Below are positions 14,705 through 23,324 of a stretch of 64,000 nt of DNA, in pieces (the stretch's first letter is position 1; each line of letters begins with the position of its first letter). Below the pieces are notes generated by a model, which was given only the letters and a program-made list of their open reading frames with translations, was not told the DNA's origin and did no database searches. The stretch is from CAIKZZ01 sp037443765 (GTDB lineage: Bacteria > Pseudomonadota > Gammaproteobacteria > Steroidobacterales > Steroidobacteraceae), in the NCBI GenBank assembly GCA_037443765.1, contig JBBINS010000001.1, forward strand, positions 277,544 to 341,543, in the 5' to 3' direction. The position numbers and the translations under genes were made by a program.

Positions 14705-17221
14705 GTGAGCGCTGTTCCCACGCGCCTCGAGATCATCGCGCCGTTGTCTGGCGTGCTCGTGCCGCTCGCGTCCGTGCCGGATCCGGTGTTCGCGGCCGGG
14801 ACGGCGGGCGACGGCGTGGCGCTCGACCCGACCTCAAGCACGCTGCTGTCGCCGGTCGCCGGCATCGTCACGCAGCTGCACCGCGCCCACCACGCGATCA
14901 GCATCACGACCGCCAGCGGCATCGAGCTGCTCGTCCACGTCGGCATCGACTCGGTGCTTCAGAAGGGCGCGGGGTTCACCGCGCGCGTCGCGCAGGGCGA
15001 GCGCGTCAGGGTCGGCCAGGCGCTGCTGAGCTTTGACGCGGACTTTCTCGCCGGGCGCGTCCCGAGCCTGCTGACCCCGATCGTCGTCTCGAACGCCGAA
15101 CGCGTCGCCCGGATCACCGCTGCGAGGGGGGTGGTCGAGGCCGGTCGGGACGTGGTGCTCACCCTCGAGCTCGCGGCGCCGCCGCCGGTCGACCAGGCCT
15201 CGGGGGCGCACGCCGGCCTCGCCAGCCAGACCGTGCGACTGCCGAACCCCGAGGGGCTCCATGCGCGCCCGGCCGCGGTGCTGGCCGCGGCCGCGAAGCG
15301 GTTCCGCTCCGAGATACGCCTCTCGCGCGGCGACGCCACGGCGAATGCGAAGTCGGTGGTGTCGATCATGCTGCTCGAGACCCGCGCGCACGACGAGCTG
15401 CGGGTCGAGGCGTCCGGCGCCGACGCGACGGCCGCGGTCGCGGCGATCGCAGCGCTGCTCGTGGCGGGCAGCGACGAGCCGGTCGCGGGCATGCGCACCG
15501 CGTCGGCGGTGCCGCTCGCCAGCGGGGGCGCGCCGGCCGCCGGCGAGCTCGCCGGCATTCCGGCGTCTCCCGGGATCGCGGTCGGCCGGGTCGTGCAGCT
15601 GCGACGGGAGCTGCTCGCGGTCGTCGAGCGTGGTGCCGGAGTGGAGCAGGAGCGCTTGCGCCTCGACGCCGCGATCATGCAGGCGCGCGGCGAGGTCGCG
15701 GCATTGAAGGCCAGGCTCGGAACGAACCCGCAGGCGGCGATCCTCGACGCGCACCTCGAGCTGCTCTCCGATCCGGAGCTGATCGACCTCGCGATCGCCG
15801 GTCTCGGCGGCGGCCAGAGTGCCGCCTACGTCTGGCGGCAGGCCTACATGACCTACGCCGCGCGCCTCGCGGCGCTCGCGAGTCCGCTGCTGCGCGAGCG
15901 GGCCGGCGACGTCCGCGACATCGGCCACCGCGTCCTTGCCTTGCTCGCGGGCGTGCGGCCGGCGGCCGTTGTGGCGACGACCGACGCCATCCTGATCGCC
16001 GACGAGCTGACGCCGTCCGAGACTGCCGGCCTCGATCCCGACCGGGTGCGCGGCCTGTGCACTGTCGCCGGCAGTGCCACCGGCCACGTGGCGATTCTGG
16101 CCCGTTCGCTCGGAATTCCCGCAGTGTGCGGCGTCGACGCGGCGGCGCGCGAACTCGCGGACGGGACGCTCGTCGTGCTCGATGGCGAGCGCGGCACGCT
16201 GTCGCGCGAACCTGGCGCGATGGACCTGCAACGGGCGCGGGAACGCGTTGCCGAGCTCGGGCAGGAACGCGCCGCGGAGCGGGCGGCGGCGTCCGCGCCC
16301 GCGACGACCCGCGATGGGCATCGCATCGAGGTGGCCGCGAACGTCGCGAATGCCGACGAGGCGCGTGCGGCGGTCGCCGAGGGCGGCGAAGGAGTCGGCT
16401 TGCTGCGGTCGGAGTTCCTGTTCGCCGACCGCGATACGCCGCCGACGGAAGCAGAGCAGGCGGCCGCGTACCGCGAGGTCGCGGCTGCGCTCGGCCGCGG
16501 GCGGCGGCTCGTGATCCGCACGCTCGACGTGGGCGGTGACAAGCCGCTGCGTTACGTGCCGCTGCCGGCCGAGGCCAACCCGTTCCTCGGCGTTCGCGGC
16601 ATCCGCGTCAGCCTCGAACGCCCGGAGCTGCTGCGTACTCAGCTGCGCGCGATTCTCGCGGCGGCGGCGCTCGGGGACGTCCACGTGATGTTCCCGATGG
16701 TGGCGACGCTCGACGAGCTGCGCGCGGCCCGGGCGCTGCTCGACGCGGAAGTGCCGCCGGGAAGCGGCGGCGTCCGCGTCGGCGTCATGATCGAGGTGCC
16801 CTCGGCGGCGTTGATCGCCGAGCGGCTCGCGCCGGAGGTCGACTTCTTCTCGATCGGCACCAACGACCTGACGCAGTACACGCTCGCCATGGACCGCGGC
16901 CACCCGCAGCTCGCGACCCGCGCCGACGGCCTGCATCCGGCCATACTCCGGCTGATCGCGATGACGGTCGACGCTGCCCACCGGCACGCCACGTGGGTCG
17001 GGGTGTGCGGCGGGCTCGCCGCGGAGCCGCTCGCAATACCGGTGCTCGTCGGCCTCGGTGTCGACGAGCTTTCGGTCGCCGTGCCGGCGATCGCGGCTGT
17101 CAAGGCGCGCGTGCGGCGGCTGTCGAGGGCCGCCTGCGAGCCGCTCGCCGCCGAGCTGCTCGCCATGGGGACGGCCGGCGAGGTGCGCGCGCGTCTCGCG
17201 GCGTTCAACGAGCGACGCTGA
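14705..17221 (+). CDS. PTS IIA(Glc)-HPr-enzyme I fusion phosphotransferase
   Basis: 838 residues carrying the general and IIA steps of the sugar phosphotransferase system. Residues 1-150 are a IIA(Glc)-type domain with active His78 (LLVHVGID). Residues 175-260 are HPr with active His186 (GLHARPAA) and the Ser-containing AKSVVSIM segment. Residues 283-838 are enzyme I with active His461 (SATGHVAILA), the PEP-binding GGDKPLRY and FSIGTNDLTQY motifs, and the catalytic Cys in VGVCGG. The fusion order matches the NagF-type proteins of Pseudomonas and Xanthomonas. The start is a GTG with a weak ribosome site. It passes phosphate from PEP to the IICB protein encoded 28 bases downstream. Confidence 0.95.
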   Translation: MSAVPTRLEIIAPLSGVLVPLASVPDPVFAAGTAGDGVALDPTSSTLLSPVAGIVTQLHRAHHAISITTASGIELLVHVGIDSVLQKGAGFTARVAQGERVRVGQALLSFDADFLAGRVPSLLTPIVVSNAERVARITAARGVVEAGRDVVLTLELAAPPPVDQASGAHAGLASQTVRLPNPEGLHARPAAVLAAAAKRFRSEIRLSRGDATANAKSVVSIMLLETRAHDELRVEASGADATAAVAAIAALLVAGSDEPVAGMRTASAVPLASGGAPAAGELAGIPASPGIAVGRVVQLRRELLAVVERGAGVEQERLRLDAAIMQARGEVAALKARLGTNPQAAILDAHLELLSDPELIDLAIAGLGGGQSAAYVWRQAYMTYAARLAALASPLLRERAGDVRDIGHRVLALLAGVRPAAVVATTDAILIADELTPSETAGLDPDRVRGLCTVAGSATGHVAILARSLGIPAVCGVDAAARELADGTLVVLDGERGTLSREPGAMDLQRARERVAELGQERAAERAAASAPATTRDGHRIEVAANVANADEARAAVAEGGEGVGLLRSEFLFADRDTPPTEAEQAAAYREVAAALGRGRRLVIRTLDVGGDKPLRYVPLPAEANPFLGVRGIRVSLERPELLRTQLRAILAAAALGDVHVMFPMVATLDELRAARALLDAEVPPGSGGVRVGVMIEVPSAALIAERLAPEVDFFSIGTNDLTQYTLAMDRGHPQLATRADGLHPAILRLIAMTVDAAHRHATWVGVCGGLAAEPLAIPVLVGLGVDELSVAVPAIAAVKARVRRLSRAACEPLAAELLAMGTAGEVRARLAAFNERR

Positions 17222-17249
17222 GCGCCGGCGCCGGAACCAGGAGGGGCTG

Positions 17250-19016
17250 ATGCTGAATAACGCATTCTCGTTCCTGCAGAAGGTCGGCAAGTCGCTGATG
17301 CTGCCGGTGGCGGTGCTGCCGGTGGCGGGCCTGCTGCTCGGCATCGGGGCTGCAAACTTCGACTGGCTGCCGCCGGTCGCCTCGGCGCTGATGAAGGCGT
17401 CAGGCGACGTCGTGTTCGGCAACCTGCCGCTGATCTTTGCGATCGGCGTCGCGGTCGGCTTCACCGACAACGACGGCGTGGCGGCGATCTCCGCGGCCGT
17501 CGGCTACGTCGTGCTGCTCGCGACGCTCGGCGTCATGGCACACGTCTTCGGCGTCGAGCCGGCGACGATCATGGGCATCAAGACGATGCAGACGGGTGTC
17601 TTCGGCGGGATCCTCGCCGGCGGTCTGGCTGCGGCGATGTTCCAGCGCTTTTACCGGATATCGCTGCCACCGTACCTCGCGTTCTTCGCCGGCAAGCGCT
17701 TCGTGCCGATCATCACGGCGCTCGGCGCGATCGGCGTCGGCGTGCTGCTGTCGGTCGTCTGGCCGCCGGTCCAGCAAGGGATCAACGTGTTCTCGCACTG
17801 GGCGGCGGTCAGCGATCCGCGCACTGCGGCGACCGTGTACGGCTTCGTCGAGCGGCTGCTGATCCCGTTCGGCCTGCACCACATCTGGAACGTGCCGTTC
17901 TTCTTCGAGATGGGTGCTTACACCGACGCGAGCGGCACCGTCGTCCACGGCGACATCAACCGCTTCTTCGCAGGCGACCCGACCGCGGGGGTGCTGGCGG
18001 GCGCCTTCCTGTTCAAGATGTTCGGCCTGCCCGCTGCGGCAATCGCGATCTGGCGCAGCGCGAGGCCCGAGAACCGGGTGGCGGTCGGCGGCATCATGGT
18101 GTCCGCAGCGCTCACCTCGTTCCTCACCGGCATCACCGAGCCGATCGAATTCGCGTTCCTGTTCGTCGCGCCGGTGCTCTACCTGCTGCACGCCTGTCTC
18201 GCCGCGTCGACGCAGTTCGTCGCCAACACCCTCGGCATGCACATGGGCTTCACGTTCTCGCAGGGGGGCATCGACTTCCTGGTATTCAACGCCCTCGGAA
18301 AGTTCTCGCAGCGCTGGTGGCTCGTGCTCGTGATCGGGCCGGTCTACGCCGCCGTCTACTACACGGTGTTCCGCGTCGCGATCGAGTGGCTCGATCTCAA
18401 GACGCCGGGACGGGAGGCCGCCGCCGGCGGCGCCCCCGCAGTCGCCGAGCGGCAGGGTGGCCGCGCGCGCGACCTGGTGCTCGCGTTCGGCGGACGCGCC
18501 AACATTGCGAGCCTCGATGCCTGCATCACGCGTCTGCGGGTCGCGGTCCGCGATCCCTCGCGTGTCCGTGACAGCGCGCTGAAGGCGCTCGGGGCGACTG
18601 GCGTCATGACGGTCGGCAACGGCGTCCAGGCGGTATTCGGGCCGCTGTCGGAGAACCTGAAGACCGATATGGTGGAGTACCTCCGTTCGACTGGGGCCGA
18701 GGACGAGGCTGAACCGGGCGCACCGGCCGCCGCGCCGGCACCGGCGGCCGCGACCGCGTCGGTCCCGATCGAGCCGTGGATCCGAGCGGCCGCGGCCCCG
18801 CTCGTCGCCGCGCTCGGCGGTCGCGCCAATCTGCGCAGCCTTGAGGCGGTCGCGGGAACGCGCCTGCGAGTCGAGCTCGCCGACGGCCAGCGGTTCGACG
18901 AAGGCGCGGCGCGGACCGCGGGCGTTGCAGGCGTGATGCGCATCGCGCCGGGCGTTCTGCACCTCATCGTCGGCGACAAGGCGGCGCAGTTCGCGGCCGC
19001 GATGCAGCCGCCCTGA
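17250..19016 (+). CDS. ptsG: Glucose-specific PTS IICB component with an extra degenerate IIB domain
   Basis: 588 residues with an AGGAGGGG ribosome site. The IIC membrane domain (about residues 1-390) follows E. coli PtsG closely: FLQKVGKSLMLPVAVLP, FGLHHIWNVPF, HGDINRFFAGDPTAG and TSFLTGITEPIEF. The GLHHIWNVPF stretch fits PtsG rather than NagE. The first IIB domain has the phosphorylated Cys425 (DACITRLRV). After an Ala/Pro linker (about 490-510), a second IIB-like domain follows (near residue 531, SLEAVAGTRLRVEL), but the cysteine is missing. Transport and phosphorylation of glucose is predicted, using the upstream IIA-HPr-EI protein. The second domain may be regulatory or a relic. Confidence 0.9.
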   Translation: MLNNAFSFLQKVGKSLMLPVAVLPVAGLLLGIGAANFDWLPPVASALMKASGDVVFGNLPLIFAIGVAVGFTDNDGVAAISAAVGYVVLLATLGVMAHVFGVEPATIMGIKTMQTGVFGGILAGGLAAAMFQRFYRISLPPYLAFFAGKRFVPIITALGAIGVGVLLSVVWPPVQQGINVFSHWAAVSDPRTAATVYGFVERLLIPFGLHHIWNVPFFFEMGAYTDASGTVVHGDINRFFAGDPTAGVLAGAFLFKMFGLPAAAIAIWRSARPENRVAVGGIMVSAALTSFLTGITEPIEFAFLFVAPVLYLLHACLAASTQFVANTLGMHMGFTFSQGGIDFLVFNALGKFSQRWWLVLVIGPVYAAVYYTVFRVAIEWLDLKTPGREAAAGGAPAVAERQGGRARDLVLAFGGRANIASLDACITRLRVAVRDPSRVRDSALKALGATGVMTVGNGVQAVFGPLSENLKTDMVEYLRSTGAEDEAEPGAPAAAPAPAAATASVPIEPWIRAAAAPLVAALGGRANLRSLEAVAGTRLRVELADGQRFDEGAARTAGVAGVMRIAPGVLHLIVGDKAAQFAAAMQPP

Positions 19017-19039
19017 TGCCCGCGTCGGCTTCGACGGGC

Positions 19040-20341
19040 TTACCGGGACCGGGCCGGCCCGATCACGAGCATCGCGACCGCGGCGATCGCGAACGGCACG
19101 CTGAACAGCGTGTACAGCTGCGCCGGCAGCCAGCCCTGATCGCTCAGCGCACCGCTCGCGAACGGCGAGAGGATCGCCCCGAAGCGACCGATCCCGATCG
19201 CCCAGCCCATTCCGGTCGCGCGGACCGCCGTTGGGTAGAGCGGCGGCCCGACCGCGTACAGGCCGGCCATCGCCGCGTTCGAGATGCTGCCGAGCAGCAG
19301 TGCAGTCCAGAGGGCGGCGTCGAGGTGCGTCATCGTCAGGCCGAATGCGACGATCAGCAGCGCGCTGCCGACGAGCGCCGCGAGCAATAACCGGTGCGCA
19401 TCGGCGCGCGCGGCGGCCGCGGCGTATCCGCCGCAGCCGATGATGCCGCCGAGGTTGAGCAGCACGCCGGCCGTCAGGCCCTGGCTGGCGCTCAGGCCCG
19501 CCGCATGCAGCAGCCGCGGCGTCCAGCTGACGATGAAGTAGAAGCCCGCCATCGTGCAGAAGAACATCGCCCACACGAGCAGGGTCGCCGGCGTCATCAG
19601 CAGCGCAAGCTGCGCGCGGACCGGCAGGGCGCCCGTCTCGCGCGTCGGCTCCGGCAACGCGCTGACCGGCGGCCGCCGCATCGTCGCGAGCAGTGCATTG
19701 ATCCGCTGCAGCGCCGACGGCGGGCGGCGCGTGACCAGGAAGTCGAGCGACTCCGGCAGCTTGCGCCATGCGACTGGCAGCAGCAGCAGCGACATCGTGC
19801 CGCCGATCACGAATGCGGAGCGCCAGCCGTAGCGTGGAATCGCGAAGGCCGCGAGCGCGCCGCCGACCGTGGCGCCGATGGAGTAGCCGGTCGCGTAGGC
19901 GCCGAGGGCCGTGCGGCGCCAGCGGTCCGGGGCGTACTCCGATACGATGACCGCCGCGCTCGCGATCGTGCCGCCGATGCCGAGGCCGGTGACGACGCGC
20001 AGGATTCGCAGGTCCTCGAAGCCGCGCGCGGCCCCCGAGCCCAGCATTCCGGTACCGGCGAGCGCGATCGAGAGCAGCACGACGTTCCGTCGGCCCCAGC
20101 GATCTGCGCAGGGGCCGAGCAGCAGCGAGCCGATCCCCATACCGACGAGGCCCGCGCTCAGCAGCTGGCCCAGCTGGGCGTCGAGCAGGTGCCAGTCCGC
20201 CTTGACGCCCGACGCAGAGAACGACATCGCCAGGATGTCGAAGCCGTCGAGCATGTTGAGACCGACGCACACCGCGATCGCCGCCAGCTGGAAGCGCGTC
20301 AGCGGTCCCTCGGCGAGGGCGCGTCGGACGTCGCCGGTCAC
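19040..20341 (-). CDS. MFS transporter, aromatic acid:H+ symporter (AAHS) family
   Basis: About 433 residues with 12 predicted helices. The first helix carries LDGFDILAMSF, the acidic signature of the aromatic acid:H+ symporter family (PcaK/BenK/MhpT-like). GPCADRWGRRNVV is the MFS loop 2-3 motif, and GLGIGGTIASAAVIVSEYAP is typical of helix 4. I chose the GTG at 20341, which has a GGAA-type ribosome site; a GTG at 20359 is also in frame. It probably takes up an aromatic carboxylate. It ends 23 bases from ptsG on the opposite strand and is not part of the PTS operon. Confidence 0.85.
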   Translation of the reverse strand: MTGDVRRALAEGPLTRFQLAAIAVCVGLNMLDGFDILAMSFSASGVKADWHLLDAQLGQLLSAGLVGMGIGSLLLGPCADRWGRRNVVLLSIALAGTGMLGSGAARGFEDLRILRVVTGLGIGGTIASAAVIVSEYAPDRWRRTALGAYATGYSIGATVGGALAAFAIPRYGWRSAFVIGGTMSLLLLPVAWRKLPESLDFLVTRRPPSALQRINALLATMRRPPVSALPEPTRETGALPVRAQLALLMTPATLLVWAMFFCTMAGFYFIVSWTPRLLHAAGLSASQGLTAGVLLNLGGIIGCGGYAAAAARADAHRLLLAALVGSALLIVAFGLTMTHLDAALWTALLLGSISNAAMAGLYAVGPPLYPTAVRATGMGWAIGIGRFGAILSPFASGALSDQGWLPAQLYTLFSVPFAIAAVAMLVIGPARSR

Positions 20342-20521
20342 GCCGCGGTTCCGCGGCACTGCGGCGGGGGGGCAGCCGGTCGCGCCGGCCGTGAGCGACG
20401 CGCCCGCGTGTGGTTCCTGGAGTGCACGCCGCGAGGATCCAAGAAATCTGCACGGCGCGCAACCTTGCGGCCGGCACCGCTCGCGCCGGGTCGCGTGCGC
20501 GACCCGTTGCCGCAGTGCGAT

Positions 20522-21127
20522 TCAGCCGCGGCCGCGCGGCTCGCGGTCAGTGGCGGGTCCGAGCGCGCGGCGCAGCTTCGGCAGTTCCTGGTGGTAGCCC
20601 TCTGCGTCGCCGTAGTCGACGAAATGAGCGTACTGCCGGTGAGCCGCGACGACGCGCCGGGCATGCTTGATCGGGCACCAGTACTGCTCCGTGCGGCCGG
20701 CAATCTCGCGAAGGTAGCCGATCAGGCCGTTGGCGTAGGAACAGTAGGCGCAGTTCAGCTTCTCGATGGCATTCAGGTATTCAAGCTGGCTGCGGTCGAA
20801 GACCAGGTAGTCGCCGCGACGGACCTTCTCGATGCCGTAGACGCGAAAACAGATCGCCTGGTACAGGGTCAGGAACAGATCGAGCAACGCGAGCGGCACG
20901 AGCATCCCGTAGATGAGCGGCGCCGTCAGCAGCATCACCGGGCGCGCGGTCAGCACGTAGCGCGCGACGTGCGTCTTCAAGGCCCGATGGCGGACGAGAA
21001 CCGCCTGCTCGAAGCGGGCCTTGCCGTCGCACACCGCGAAGCTGAGCTCGAGGCGACGCCTGGCAAGCTCGACCTCGTCCTCGAGCGCCCTGATCCTTCG
21101 CAATAATCCGCCGACCTTGTCGGGCAT
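20522..21127 (-). CDS. Conserved membrane-associated protein of unknown function
   Basis: 201 residues from an ATG preceded by GGGGAT. An N-terminal coiled-coil-like segment (residues 1-50, Leu/Arg/Glu heptads) is followed by one strong hydrophobic hairpin (about 75-105, MLLTAPLIYGMLVPLALLDL), then a soluble part. The soluble part has a CAYCSYANG motif and a third Cys in YWCPIKHARR. The cysteines and flanking His could bind metal or form a redox centre. I have seen similar hypothetical proteins in other proteobacteria but know no function. It stands alone between the aromatic transporter and the YaiI-like gene. Confidence 0.75.
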   Translation of the reverse strand: MPDKVGGLLRRIRALEDEVELARRRLELSFAVCDGKARFEQAVLVRHRALKTHVARYVLTARPVMLLTAPLIYGMLVPLALLDLFLTLYQAICFRVYGIEKVRRGDYLVFDRSQLEYLNAIEKLNCAYCSYANGLIGYLREIAGRTEQYWCPIKHARRVVAAHRQYAHFVDYGDAEGYHQELPKLRRALGPATDREPRGRG

Positions 21128-21358
21128 GGTATCCCCTCGGCGTCGCCGGGCGGCGCGCGTGGCTCGAACCGCGGGAGCAGGCCGTTCCGCCGGCGGCAGC
21201 GACGAAGCTGGACTCCCCCGATGAGGCTGCGAGCTTCCGCTCGTCGCCGCATCCGGAATTGCCCCGCGCGCCGCCGGGCGCGCGCCCGGTGGCAGCGCCG
21301 GGATGGTAGGCTTCGGCCCCGCTGCGGACCGGGGCGGCAGGTGGGACCGGAGGGGCGC

Positions 21359-21820
21359 GTGGCCGGCAGCTGTATCTGGGTGGATGCCGATGCGTGCCCG
21401 AAGGTCGTCAAGGACATCCTGTTCCGGGCGGCCGAACGCTCGGGCGTCGTCGTCACGCTCGTCGCCAACCAGCCGCTGGCGATCCCGCGCATTCCATCGT
21501 TGCGCATGCTGACCGTCGCGTCGGGATTCGACGTGGCCGACAACGCCATCGTCGCACGTGTGGCCGCGGGCGACTTCGTGGTCACCTCCGACATCCCGCT
21601 TGCGGCGGAGGTCCTCGCCAAGGGTGCCGAGGCGGTCAGCCCGCGCGGCGAGCGGTTCTCGCCCGATACAATCCGCGGCTTGCTGACCATGCGGGACTTC
21701 ATGGACACGATGCGCTCGAGCGGCGCGGTCGGAGGCGGGCCGCCGCCGCTCAGTCAGTCGGACCGCAATGCGTTTGCCGGGCGCCTCGACCGGTGGCTCG
21801 CGCGCCGGCGCGTGCAGTGA
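21359..21820 (+). CDS. yaiI: UPF0178/YaiI family protein (DUF188)
   Basis: 153 residues from a GTG at 21359 preceded by an AGGGG site. The N-terminal IWVDADACPKVVKDIL, the central ASGFDVADNAIV and VTSDIPLAAEV, and the C-terminal SPDTIRGLLTMRDFM are the hallmarks of this family. The fold resembles PIN/NYN-like nucleases with conserved acidic residues, but no activity is established. Frames extending further upstream are Arg-rich and not conserved, so I trimmed them. Confidence 0.9.
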   Translation: MAGSCIWVDADACPKVVKDILFRAAERSGVVVTLVANQPLAIPRIPSLRMLTVASGFDVADNAIVARVAAGDFVVTSDIPLAAEVLAKGAEAVSPRGERFSPDTIRGLLTMRDFMDTMRSSGAVGGGPPPLSQSDRNAFAGRLDRWLARRRVQ

Positions 21821-21866
21821 ACGCGCCGGCGCGTGCCGCGGCGCGCGGCAGCCAGGAGGACGAGTC

Positions 21867-22457
21867 ATGCGCGGCGTGAACGGAGCACTGATCATCGCGA
21901 ACGTTGCGGCCTTCGGGCTGCAGCTGCTGTATCCGCAGCTGCTCGCGCCGTTCGCGCTCTGGCCGCTCGGCATGCAGTCGCACCGCGGCCTGATCGTGCA
22001 ATTCGAGCCGTGGCAGCTCGTCAGCTACGCGTTCCTGCACGGCAGCGTCGTGCACCTCGGGCTCAACATGTTCGCGCTGTGGATGTTCGGCCGCGACTGC
22101 GAGCAGGCGCTCGGCTCGGGTCGCTACCTGACGCTGTACTTCGCCGCGGTGCTGTCCGCCGCCGCGACGCAGCTCACCGCGGGGATGCTGGCGCACTCGG
22201 CGTCGCCGACGATCGGCGCCTCCGGCGGCGTGTTCGGGGTGCTGCTGGCCTTCGCCGTGCTGTACCCCTCCCGGCGGATCATGCTGCTGTTCCCGCCGAT
22301 CCCCATGCCGGCGTGGCTGTTCGTCACGCTGTACGGCCTGATCGAACTCGGGAACGGCGTGCTCGGGACGAACGCCGGCGTCGCGCACTTTGCGCACCTC
22401 GGCGGCATGCTCGGCGCCGGGCTCCTGCTGCGCTACTGGCGCAATGCCGCGCGCTGA
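21867..22457 (+). CDS. Rhomboid family intramembrane serine protease
   Basis: 196 residues with six predicted helices and an AGGAGG ribosome site. The catalytic Ser is in IGASGGVFG (helix 4) and the catalytic His in AHFAHLGGM (helix 6). An HLGLNMFALWMFG segment marks helix 2, with the conserved His and Asn. It cleaves membrane proteins within the bilayer; the substrate cannot be told. It begins 46 bases after the YaiI-like gene and may share its transcript. Confidence 0.93.
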   Translation: MRGVNGALIIANVAAFGLQLLYPQLLAPFALWPLGMQSHRGLIVQFEPWQLVSYAFLHGSVVHLGLNMFALWMFGRDCEQALGSGRYLTLYFAAVLSAAATQLTAGMLAHSASPTIGASGGVFGVLLAFAVLYPSRRIMLLFPPIPMPAWLFVTLYGLIELGNGVLGTNAGVAHFAHLGGMLGAGLLLRYWRNAAR

Positions 22458-22464
22458 GCGCCGC

Positions 22465-22479
22465 GCGTCCGGCGGACGC
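22465..22479. terminator. Short hairpin between convergent rhomboid and slyX genes
   Basis: GCGTCC and GGACGC form a perfect 6-bp stem with a 3-base loop. It lies in the 27-base gap where both genes end. There is no T-tract, so termination is only suggested by position. Confidence 0.25.
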
Positions 22480-22484
22480 AGCCG

Positions 22485-22691
22485 TCAGTAGTGCGGCGGA
22501 ATCTCGAACTTCGACTCGGGGCCGGCCGGCGCGTCGGTGGCCTCGACGCGCTCGATGAGGCGCTGGTAGCGCGCCTCGTGGGCGTCGAGCCGCTGCTGCT
22601 GCCGGTACAGCACGTCCGACAGGTCCTGCAGGGCGCGTTCGAGGTGCGCCACCTTAATTTCCAGTGTCTCGATTCGGGTGTCGTGCGGCAC
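22485..22691 (-). CDS. slyX: SlyX family protein
   Basis: 68 residues, almost all predicted coiled coil (RIETLEIKVAHLERALQDLS and VLYRQQQRLDAH), ending in the family's typical PPHY. SlyX proteins are small soluble proteins found next to slyD or scattered in proteobacteria; their role is unknown. It is convergent with the rhomboid gene. Confidence 0.88.
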   Translation of the reverse strand: MPHDTRIETLEIKVAHLERALQDLSDVLYRQQQRLDAHEARYQRLIERVEATDAPAGPESKFEIPPHY

Positions 22692-22856
22692 AGCGGCTTC
22701 CGTGCAGGCGGGTCGCCAGTATAGGCGTCCGCCCCACCGGCCTCACCGGCCGCGGCCAGTCGGCCGTCCGCCCGGCCCGCGGGCCACGCGCGAGCCACCG
22801 GTTCCGTGCTTTAAGCCGTTGATTCTGCTGCCGATCTCGGCCGTCGCACGCGACCC

Positions 22857-22900
22857 TTCGACCGATCGCCACTTGGCGAGTAATATAACGCCAGATGGCG
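22857..22900 (+). promoter_or_regulatory. Promoter with twin palindromic operators for the Xre/RES toxin-antitoxin operon
   Basis: TTCGAC (22857-22862) and TAATAT (22881-22886) form a promoter with an 18-base spacer. Two identical palindromes of the form CGCCA-NN-TGGCG, at 22867-22878 and 22889-22900, lie on either side of the -10, with centres 22 bases apart (two helical turns). The ATG of the antitoxin follows 10 bases later. This is the classic layout for autorepression by a toxin-antitoxin complex. Confidence 0.6.
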
Positions 22901-22910
22901 AGGATCCGAT

Positions 22911-23324
22911 ATGCAGACTGACGCGCTCCTGGGCACGATGCTCGCGGACCACGAGCCGCTGAAGCTCCTCGAACAGCTGTCGGCGGGGCTGCCCGCCGCG
23001 ACATTGCGCCAATTCAAGCGCGCGACGCGCCTCGCCGATGCGGATGTCGCGGCACTGCTGCAGGTCAGTGGCCGCACGCTCAGCCGACTCAAGGGCGGCA
23101 AGGCTCGCCTGCCGGCCGACCTGAGCGACCGGCTCTATTCGGTGGCGTCGGTGTTCGCGCTCGCGGAGGACGTCTTCGGCACCGCCGATCGTGCCCGCGC
23201 CTGGCTCGTCGAGCCCCAGCACGGGCTCGGCGGAAAGCGGCCGCAGGAACTGGTGGCGTCCGAGACAGGGCGCGCGCAGGTGCGGTCGCTCCTGCGTCGG
23301 ATCGAGCACGGCTTCCTTGCCTGA
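22911..23324 (+). CDS. Xre/MbcA/ParS family antitoxin
   Basis: 137 residues. The first half has a helix-turn-helix-like core (ADVAALLQVSGRTLSRLK), and the C-terminal half carries the toxin-binding domain of the MbcA/ParS/Xre family (VFALAEDVFG, AWLVEPQHGLGGKRPQEL). These antitoxins neutralise RES-domain toxins and repress their own operon. The start is well placed behind an AGGA site, and the end overlaps the toxin gene by 8 bases. Confidence 0.92.
   Translation: MQTDALLGTMLADHEPLKLLEQLSAGLPAATLRQFKRATRLADADVAALLQVSGRTLSRLKGGKARLPADLSDRLYSVASVFALAEDVFGTADRARAWLVEPQHGLGGKRPQELVASETGRAQVRSLLRRIEHGFLA

Noticed and set aside
17250..19016. N-acetylglucosamine permease (NagE)
   Set aside because: The fused IIA-HPr-EI partner first suggested NagE, but FLQKVGKSLMLPV, GLHHIWNVPF and the DACITRLRV surroundings follow PtsG closely.
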